DNA of 64,000 nt from DATLLN01 sp963809205. GTDB taxonomy: Bacteria; Actinomycetota; Thermoleophilia; Gaiellales; JAICJC01. The stretch covers positions 372,001-436,000 of the forward strand of contig CAWEIS010000010.1 in NCBI GenBank assembly GCA_963809205.1, written 5' to 3'. The translations under genes and the position numbers were made by a program. The notes below the pieces were generated by a model. It was not told where the DNA came from and did no database searches. It was given only the letters and a program-made list of their open reading frames with translations. Of this stretch, positions 58,057 through 64,000 are shown in pieces (the first letter of the stretch is position 1; every line of letters starts with the position of its first letter).

Positions 58057-59499
58057 TCAGCCGGCTTGGTGGCTGGTGTGAGGTGTGTGGCTTTGGTAGA
58101 GCTGGGTGACCCGGTCTGCGACGTGTCTCCACGAGTGGTTCTGGCGAGCATGGCGGTTGGCGTTTCGGGCGCGCCTGGCGCGTCCGGCCGGATCGTTGAC
58201 GGCGGCGACCAGTGCGTCGGCGAGGGCGATCTCGTCGTCGGGTGGCACGAGCCATCCGTCGGGCTCGCCGGGGATGACGTTGATGAAGCTGGGCGGGCCG
58301 CCGCTGAGCGTGCCGATGACGGGCAGCTGGCAGGCCATCGCTTCGAGGTAGACCAGGCCGAACGGCTCGTCGGTCGAGGGCGCGACGAAACAGTCGGCGC
58401 AGCTCAGCCCGAGCGGGAGCTGGTCGTGATCGCGCCACCCATCGAAGAACACGCCCTCGATCTGCTCGCGCATGACGATGGTGTGAGGGTGCTCTCCCTC
58501 CCACTCGCCGGGCCAGCCGCCCCAGATCACCAGCGGCGCAGGCACCGACATCCGCTCGCGCGCCCGTGCGTAGGCACGAACGAGTAGCGGGACGCGTTTG
58601 AAGGCGAGGAAGCGGCCGACATAGATCAGCACCGGTCGCGGCTCGCCGGTCTCGGCATCGAAGAACGCGTCGATCACCTCTGATTCGGTGTAGCCGATGC
58701 TCCCGGGCGTGGAGGTCGCCTCGTCCCAGCCTTGCGGCTCGCTGACGAGCCACCGCAGCAAGTGCGATCGCCGCTCGTCGGGGTTCAGCCGATGCGGGTG
58801 GAAGTGGTCGATGTCCACGCCGTTTGGGATCGAATGAACCGTCTCGGGGTTGATCCCGAGCAGCCGCACGGCCTCGTCCTGATCGTGCGGTGAGATCGTG
58901 ATCGTGGCGACCGCCCGGTGTGCCGAATCGCGCATTCGCGACGCCCACCACTCGGCATGCGGACCGCTGATCGTCGGCTCGGCGCGTGCGATCGCATCCA
59001 ACATCTTCAGCTCGGTGCCGTGCAGGTGCGTCACCACCGGCAGATCGGGCAGGGCCCGTGCGACGGCGTCGTGGACCGGTGTCAGATGGTGCAGATGTAG
59101 CAGTCGCGCACCTGCCATCCTCTCGGACCCGGCGACCAGGTGTGCCCATGCCACGGCGATCCGCTCACCCTGTTGGGGAGACACCCACGGGAACGCGCGA
59201 TCGGGCACGCCGGGCCGGGCCTCGAACGACGGATGCATCGGAAACGGCGCCTCCATCGGATCCTCACCCCGCGCCCACCGCGCCACCGCGTCGTCATATC
59301 GTGCGGGCACGGTCCTGACGCCGGCAAACATCGACTCGGCGTTGCCCAGCGCCCCGACCGGACCGAGCGATCCACACGCCAGCGTGACCGGCCGGCCGAG
59401 GGCCTGAAGTGCACGCGACAGATACCCAGCCACCCGCGCTGAGCCGCCACGCGGGTAGAAAAACAGGCCCATCCCCACCGGATCTGCGTCGTGTGCCAA
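58057..59499 (-). CDS. Group 1 (GT4) glycosyltransferase
   Basis: 480 residues. An N-terminal nucleotide-sugar-independent half with LHLHHLTPVHDAVA, then the GT-B donor-binding half with VDIDHFHPHRL, LIYVGRFLAFKRVPLL and the EX7E motif in STDEPFGLVYLEAMACQLPVI. Typical retaining GT4 enzyme. The TTG at 59499 gives the longest product; ATG 59472 (MGLFFYPRGGS) is about as likely. Substrate unknown; no polysaccharide cluster is adjacent. Confidence 0.9.
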   Translation of the reverse strand: MAHDADPVGMGLFFYPRGGSARVAGYLSRALQALGRPVTLACGSLGPVGALGNAESMFAGVRTVPARYDDAVARWARGEDPMEAPFPMHPSFEARPGVPDRAFPWVSPQQGERIAVAWAHLVAGSERMAGARLLHLHHLTPVHDAVARALPDLPVVTHLHGTELKMLDAIARAEPTISGPHAEWWASRMRDSAHRAVATITISPHDQDEAVRLLGINPETVHSIPNGVDIDHFHPHRLNPDERRSHLLRWLVSEPQGWDEATSTPGSIGYTESEVIDAFFDAETGEPRPVLIYVGRFLAFKRVPLLVRAYARARERMSVPAPLVIWGGWPGEWEGEHPHTIVMREQIEGVFFDGWRDHDQLPLGLSCADCFVAPSTDEPFGLVYLEAMACQLPVIGTLSGGPPSFINVIPGEPDGWLVPPDDEIALADALVAAVNDPAGRARRARNANRHARQNHSWRHVADRVTQLYQSHTPHTSHQAG

Positions 59500-59593
59500 G
59501 AGGTCAGCGTATCCGCAACGTCGTCACCGGATCCTCACCAGACCATCCCCCCTTCGGACCGCCGAGCCCGCCTACCGTGCTCTCGACCGCCGC

Positions 59594-60223
59594 ATGCAGC
59601 ATCCCGCGGAAGGGACACTCGTCGTGCACTTGAGGAGACGACTCGGCATCGGCCAACCGGTTGACCGCGCGTCAGACCGGGTGATCGTCGTTCTCGGCTA
59701 CCGCCAGATCGGTGACGACGGCAGCCACGGCATCAGCGCGATCTGCCGGGCCGGCGTTCGACGAGGCGAGTCGCTTGCCGGTGAAACGACACCCCGCGCG
59801 GTGATCTTTACCGGCTGGTCATCGAACGGCGGCCCAACCGAGGCCGATCAGATGGCCGCGGAATGGAACGGCCGCCGGGACGTCGACCTGATCTGCGAGC
59901 CGAGGGCGGCGAACACCGCCGAGAACGCCGTCCGGTCGTTGCAACTCCTCGCCACGATCGAGGGTGGATCGGAGGTGATCGCAGTCTGTTCGATCTACCA
60001 CTACCCCCGCGTCCGCTTCTTCTTCGACCGGCTCTACAAGCGACATGGCTACTCCGTCGGCTACCGCTACGTCGCCTTGCCGATCCCCTCGCCGAGGCTG
60101 ATACTCGCCGAACTGTCGTCGATCACCCGAATGGTTCGCGATCGACGCCGCGCGCTTCGATTGCTGAACGCAGACGGAACGCTCACGGTCCCGAGGTCGG
60201 CACCGGTCGTGCCTTGGCGTTAG
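59594..60223 (+). CDS. YdcF/ElyC-like DUF218 protein
   Basis: 209 residues with VIVVLGYRQIG near the start, IFTGWSSNGGPTEADQMAAEW in the middle and RAANTAENAVRSLQL, the DUF218 pattern. DUF218 proteins act in envelope carbon metabolism. Usually membrane-anchored; here no TM helix is evident, so possibly cytosolic. Start ATG 59594 or GTG 59624. Confidence 0.8.
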   Translation: MQHPAEGTLVVHLRRRLGIGQPVDRASDRVIVVLGYRQIGDDGSHGISAICRAGVRRGESLAGETTPRAVIFTGWSSNGGPTEADQMAAEWNGRRDVDLICEPRAANTAENAVRSLQLLATIEGGSEVIAVCSIYHYPRVRFFFDRLYKRHGYSVGYRYVALPIPSPRLILAELSSITRMVRDRRRALRLLNADGTLTVPRSAPVVPWR

Positions 60224-60300
60224 CGTCGGATGTTGGACAGGCGCTCTCGCTGGGTGTAGAGAACGATGGCGACGACGACGATAAGAATGATCCAGAGCAT
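60220..60300 (-). CDS. 26-residue single-pass membrane miniprotein
   Basis: MLWIILIVVVAIVLYTQRER and six more residues: one hydrophobic helix and a short basic tail. A good ribosome site (GGAGG 6 bases before ATG) and a stop at 60220-60222 frame it. It overlaps the end of the DUF218 gene by 4 bases on the opposite strand. Too short to assign. Confidence 0.55.
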   Translation of the reverse strand: MLWIILIVVVAIVLYTQRERLSNIRR

Positions 60301-60439
60301 GCAGGGCCTCCAGCCGGGACGGTGTAACGACCGATGTCGTTGGTCAGGCGGGGCGCGGAAGGCTTCTGGGTCGCGCTTGGTTGAATACTAGCGTGGCTGC
60401 CGTCCCCCTGAGATCGACAGTGTAGAGTGGGGGGCAGTT

Positions 60440-60634
60440 GTGAAGACACGATCAGGCAACCGCAGTTGGACAATGGGCGGCTACTCGGGTGCCTGGGGCG
60501 CAAAGTCGCGCCGCATCGAACCCGCGATGCCGGGGCGCTGCACACGCTGTGGCACGCATCTGTCGATCTACCGGGGCGTCGGAGAAACGCAGTGCGCGCC
60601 ATGCGAGGCGGCTCGCAGCCACGTCGCCGGCTAG
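60440..60634 (+). CDS. Small zinc-ribbon-like protein, unknown function
   Basis: 64 residues. CTRCG and CAPC give a four-Cys zinc-ribbon pattern in the C-terminal half (PGRCTRCGTHLSIYRGVGE). The N-terminus is basic and Trp-containing. GTG start preceded by a G-rich stretch. The region between 60301 and 60439 holds no other signal. Confidence 0.55.
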   Translation: MKTRSGNRSWTMGGYSGAWGAKSRRIEPAMPGRCTRCGTHLSIYRGVGETQCAPCEAARSHVAG

Positions 60635-60675
60635 CGTGACGCAGCCTCGACCGTGAAGCGTTGCCAGATGCGGCG

Positions 60676-62004
60676 TCAGGGCGTGTAGGTCAGTGCGCTG
60701 GCCGTGGGGACGGGGAATTCCGCCGGCTGGGCCCGCCAGCACCAGCCCGGATACGGACTGCAGCTGGTCGACGCGATTCGCGGCGTGAACAGTTCCGGCG
60801 GGTGCGCGACGTTCAGGCCGAGCGCGTCGCTTACACCTATCTGCACCAGTGACTGAGCGAACTCGGCCGCCGTGACGCCCTGGCCGGACCCGGACGAGGT
60901 TCCCATGATCGCCATGACGCCGCGACCATCCTCCGTCCGCCCGATCGCCAGCCGCGTCACCTGTCCCTCCCACTGCTCGTCGTCCAGCGCCCAGTAGCGC
61001 TTGTCGATCGGCGCGCCGTTGACAACCAGCAGGGGCTTGCCGCCCATCACGTCGTTCGCAGAGGCCCATCTCGCGGCGGTGTGGTTGAAACTGATCGACC
61101 CGGCGGCGACCGCGGTGGCCAGCCCGAGGTCGGCGTACCCGCCCGCGCGGGCGATCAGCAGGGCGCCGCCGGCCGGCGGCGAGATGCGATCCCCGGCATG
61201 GCCCGCCAGGCTGATCCCGGAGGTCAGCGGCGTCGAGGTCGCCTGCATGTCGCGCAGCACGAAGCGCACGGCCGTCGCCTCTGCGCCGCTCGGCAGCGTC
61301 ACCGGCTGTGAGCCGGTGTAGATGCCGGTGAGCGGGGTGAGGTCGAGCGCGTACGCCTGCGCCCCCGCCGGCACGCGGTACCCAGAGCGGGTGGTGAGGC
61401 TGACCTGCTCGTCGTTCGCCGGCGTGGCGCCGCCCGCCGCGACGGTCGCCCGCCCGCCGGACCACAGGAACGTCAGCGGCACCGGGCGCACGTATCCGAG
61501 AACCATGCCGGTTCCGTGGTCGGTGTAGCCGATGCTGGGCGCGGTGAGCGTCGGGTTCGCGAACACGTGCTGGATCCGCCGGCTCTTGATCAGCAGGCCG
61601 CTGGGGAACCCGGCATCGCCCGACACGCTCCCCGGCTCATCGGAGATCACGCCGACCAGGCGCGGGTCGTGCCAGGCGCGCGCCCAGCGTGAGATCAGCT
61701 CCATCGCGATCCAGCCGTCCGGCCCGGCGCCGATCGGCCCGCCCTCGGTCAGCCGGCCCGGGAAGATCGTCCGGATCCGGTAGTGGGCGTCACCCAGCGG
61801 CCACGTGATCGCAAGCAGCGTCTGCGGCTCGACATAGCCCGGCACGTCGAGCGTGTGTCTCGTCAGCGTGGCGCCCGGCGCCAACGTCCTGTGCACGCGG
61901 ACATCGGTCGGTGTCTGCGCATCCGCGGCGACGATGGATCCCGGCATCAACGCCACCACCAGCGGCGGAGCTCCGAGTGCGAGTCTGGAAACCGCCTTTC
62001 TCAT
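60676..62004 (-). CDS. Secreted phosphodiester glycosidase-family (NAGPA-like) protein
   Basis: 442 residues with a signal peptide (MRKAVSRLALGAPPLVVALM ... VAADA). The C-terminal region LLVVNGAPIDKR, RLAIGRTEDGRGVMAIMG and VTAAEFAQSLVQIGVSDALG matches the phosphodiester glycosidase (PF09992) pattern. The N-terminal half is unassigned. Extracytoplasmic hydrolase, substrate unknown. ATG 62004 fits the signal peptide. Confidence 0.8.
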   Translation of the reverse strand: MRKAVSRLALGAPPLVVALMPGSIVAADAQTPTDVRVHRTLAPGATLTRHTLDVPGYVEPQTLLAITWPLGDAHYRIRTIFPGRLTEGGPIGAGPDGWIAMELISRWARAWHDPRLVGVISDEPGSVSGDAGFPSGLLIKSRRIQHVFANPTLTAPSIGYTDHGTGMVLGYVRPVPLTFLWSGGRATVAAGGATPANDEQVSLTTRSGYRVPAGAQAYALDLTPLTGIYTGSQPVTLPSGAEATAVRFVLRDMQATSTPLTSGISLAGHAGDRISPPAGGALLIARAGGYADLGLATAVAAGSISFNHTAARWASANDVMGGKPLLVVNGAPIDKRYWALDDEQWEGQVTRLAIGRTEDGRGVMAIMGTSSGSGQGVTAAEFAQSLVQIGVSDALGLNVAHPPELFTPRIASTSCSPYPGWCWRAQPAEFPVPTASALTYTP

Positions 62005-62095
62005 CCTGCTGACCTCGTGACCGATGCTACCAAGGATTGTGGCGATCGGCTCGATCGCAGGATCATGCTCCACGGGGTATGGGAGGATCGGTGTC

Positions 62096-63739
62096 GTGGT
62101 GGAGTACGACTACGACTTGGGCTCCCATTCCTGGCCGGTGACGACCGCATCTCGCGAGGCCCAGGCCTGGTTCGACCGCGGGCTCGTCTGGTGCTACGGG
62201 TTCAACCACGAGGAGGGCCTGGCGTGCTTCCGGCGGGCCGCGGCCGCCGACCCCGCATGCGCGATGGCGTACTGGGGGCAGGCGTACGCGATCGGGCCGA
62301 ACTACAACAAGGATTGGGACGCATTCCAAGAGCAGGAGCTGGTCGACGCGGTCGGCGTCGCGCATGCCGCCATCGGCCGCGCCCGGGAACTGGCGGGCTC
62401 GGCCTCGCCGGTCGAACAGTCGCTGATCGACGCGCTCGCCGCGAGGTACCCCGAACCGGTGCCGCCAGAGGACTGCGCCCCGTGGAGCGACGCCTACGCG
62501 GCGGTGATGCGTGACGCCTACCGGCGGCACGGCAGCGAGCCCGACGTCGCAGCGCTCTTCGCCGAGGCGCTGATGAACCGCTCGCCGTGGCTGCTCTGGA
62601 ACCTGGACACCGGCGAGCCGGCCGAGGGCGCGGACACGGCGGAGGCGGTCGAGGTGCTCGAGCGGGCGATGGCGGCCACCCAGCGGCCGCATCCCGGCCT
62701 GCTGCACCTGTACGTGCACACGATCGAGATGTCACCCCAGCCCGAGCGGGCCCTGGCGGCGGCGGATCTGCTTCGCGACCTGGTGCCGGACGCCGGTCAC
62801 CTACGCCACATGCCGACGCACATCGACGTTCTCTGCGGGCGCTACGGCGACGTGGTCTCGTTCAACGAGGCGGCGATCGAGGCCGACCGCAAGTTTCTGG
62901 AGCGGGAGGGCCCGCTCAACTTCTACACGCTCTACCGCTGCCACAACTATCACTTCAAGGTCTACGGGGCGATGTTCCAGGGGCGCCTCGAACCGGCCCT
63001 TGAGGCTGCAGACGAGCTGGCGGCGACGCTCAGCGGCGACGTCCTTCGGGTCGAAGTGCCGCCGATGGCGGACTGGGCCGAGGCATTCGTACCGACCCGG
63101 CTGCACGTGCTGGTGCGATTCGGGCTCTGGCGGCAGCTGATCGAGGAGCCGCTACCGGACGACGCCACGCTCTACGCCACCACGACGACGCTCCTGCACT
63201 ACGCCAAGGGCGTCGCCCACGCCGCCACCGGCGACGTCGAGGCCGCAAAGCGGGAACGGGAGGGCTTTGCACACGCGTACGAGCGCCTGCCCGAGAGCCG
63301 ATACCTATTCAACAACACGAGCCGGGAGATCATGGGGGTCGCCGAGTCGATGCTGGACGGGGAGATCGAGTACCGCGCGGGCAACGTCGACCTCGCGTTC
63401 GAGCACCTGCGACGCGCCGTCCAGCGTGACGACGATCTGCTCTACGACGAGCCGTGGAACTGGATGCAGCCAGCTCGCCACGCCCTCGGCGCGCTGCTGC
63501 TCGAGCAGGGCCAGGTCGAGGACGCTGCGGCGATCTACCGCGCCGATCTCGGCCTGGACAACACGCTGCGGCGGCCGTGCCGGCACCCGGGCAACGTCTG
63601 GAGCCTCCACGGCTACCACGAGTGCCTGCACCGCCTCGGCCGGTGCGACGAGGCGGATCTGCTTCGGCCACAGCTGGACGCGGCGCTGGCGGAGGCCAGC
63701 GTCCCGATCACCGCATCCTGCTTCTGCCGCGTCGGCTGA
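62096..63739 (+). CDS. Tetratricopeptide-repeat protein (soluble)
   Basis: 547 residues with several TPR-like helical pairs: AWFDRGLVWCYGFNHEEGLA, CFRRAAAADPACAMAYWGQA, AEAVEVLERAMAATQ and AFEHLRRAVQRDDDLLYDEP. No TM and no catalytic motif. The family is widespread in actinobacteria and soil bacteria, role unknown. The GTG at 62096 follows GGGAGG by 9 bases. Confidence 0.85.
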   Translation: MVEYDYDLGSHSWPVTTASREAQAWFDRGLVWCYGFNHEEGLACFRRAAAADPACAMAYWGQAYAIGPNYNKDWDAFQEQELVDAVGVAHAAIGRARELAGSASPVEQSLIDALAARYPEPVPPEDCAPWSDAYAAVMRDAYRRHGSEPDVAALFAEALMNRSPWLLWNLDTGEPAEGADTAEAVEVLERAMAATQRPHPGLLHLYVHTIEMSPQPERALAAADLLRDLVPDAGHLRHMPTHIDVLCGRYGDVVSFNEAAIEADRKFLEREGPLNFYTLYRCHNYHFKVYGAMFQGRLEPALEAADELAATLSGDVLRVEVPPMADWAEAFVPTRLHVLVRFGLWRQLIEEPLPDDATLYATTTTLLHYAKGVAHAATGDVEAAKREREGFAHAYERLPESRYLFNNTSREIMGVAESMLDGEIEYRAGNVDLAFEHLRRAVQRDDDLLYDEPWNWMQPARHALGALLLEQGQVEDAAAIYRADLGLDNTLRRPCRHPGNVWSLHGYHECLHRLGRCDEADLLRPQLDAALAEASVPITASCFCRVG

Positions 63740-63743
63740 TCCC

Positions 63744-64000
63744 TCATCTGCCATTGCGCGGCGACGCGGCGGGCACCTGCACCGTGACGCACAGCCCGCC
63801 GGCGGCTCGGGGGTTGAGGGCGAGCGTTCCGTCGTGTGCTTGGGCGATGCTCTTGACGATCGCCAGGCCGGGGCCGACGCCGGCGTGATCGGTGCGTATC
63901 CGCTCGGTGCCCCGCTGAAACGGCGCGGCAAGCGTGGAGACCGACAACGGGGTGAGCACCTCACCGGTGTTCTCGACGGTGAGCTCCACACGCTTTGCAT
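63744..64000 (-). CDS. Histidine kinase, C-terminal ATPase fragment cut by window edge
   Basis: The last 85 codons: RVELTVENTGEVLTPLSVST, GTERIRTDHAGVGPGLAIVKSIAQAHDGTLALN and a C-terminal VTVQVPAA are the G1-G2 end of a HATPase domain. The G2 box reads GVGPGLAIV where GVGLGLAIV is usual. The rest of the kinase lies beyond the right edge. Confidence 0.85.
   Translation of the reverse strand, partial: AKRVELTVENTGEVLTPLSVSTLAAPFQRGTERIRTDHAGVGPGLAIVKSIAQAHDGTLALNPRAAGGLCVTVQVPAASPRNGR

Noticed and set aside
1..64000. tRNA or rRNA genes, CRISPR arrays, insertion sequences or prophage
   Set aside because: No cloverleaf, rRNA-like sequence, regularly spaced repeats, transposase or integrase was recognised in any part of the window.

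Overview
The window is very GC-rich, densely packed and full of ATGA/GTGA start-stop overlaps. It reads as an actinobacterial chromosome. The gene set (high-affinity [NiFe]-hydrogenase, MprF, ECF42 sigma factor, an IHF-like protein of the actinobacterial type, Flp pilin) suggests a soil Thermoleophilia-like lineage, but the lineage is inference.

Region 1 (1-19 kb) is a hydrogen-oxidation locus. A minus-strand operon runs from hypC (14604) down to a small protein at 364: hypC, a second HypC-like protein, hypD, hypE, small subunit hhyS, large subunit hhyL, an Nfu/Rieske-like electron carrier (HhyE type), three accessory proteins, the maturation protease, hypA, hypB, a double SIS-domain protein and hypF. 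This is the layout of group 1h uptake hydrogenases that scavenge trace H2. A truncated Fur-family regulator lies at the left edge. Divergently, a CRP/FNR-family regulator overlaps a second hydrogenase small subunit that has no large subunit beside it. Two GGTAA-N6-TTACC palindromes sit in the divergent promoter.

Region 2 (17-32 kb) holds a C69-like hydrolase, an FTR1-like membrane protein, a YVTN propeller protein, an MprF-type lysyl-phosphatidylglycerol synthase (frameshifted), a class A penicillin-binding protein, two secreted enzymes, an acyl-CoA synthetase, GreA, a cold-shock protein and an Rpf-like lytic protein.

Region 3 (32-43 kb) is an envelope and signalling region: a membrane adenylate cyclase, a lipoprotein with two ABC ATPases and an FtsX-type permease, a divergent ABC-2 transporter, and a response regulator with its kinase. 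Four promoters (before 19691, 20995, 34413 and 41014) share an identical layout: an 11-nt direct repeat of GTTCAG and a -10 element exactly 17 nt from the start of the second repeat. This ties mprF, both ABC systems and the propeller gene into one predicted regulon, with the 41098 response regulator as the natural candidate.

Region 4 (43-64 kb) is mixed accessory sequence: an ArsR-like repressor with a palindrome at its start, an orphan Flp pilin, ATP-dependent DNA ligase, flavin monooxygenase, enolase-superfamily enzyme, MFS exporter, an ECF42 sigma/YCII/AhpD cluster, a STAS-IHF fusion, TadG, a RodZ-like protein, a glycosyltransferase, a phosphodiester glycosidase and a TPR protein. The C-terminus of a histidine kinase is cut by the right edge. 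Several otherwise conserved genes carry single-base frame breaks (22.2, 31.1-31.4, 45.6 and 46.1 kb), most simply explained as assembly indels. No tRNA, rRNA, CRISPR array or insertion sequence was recognised.
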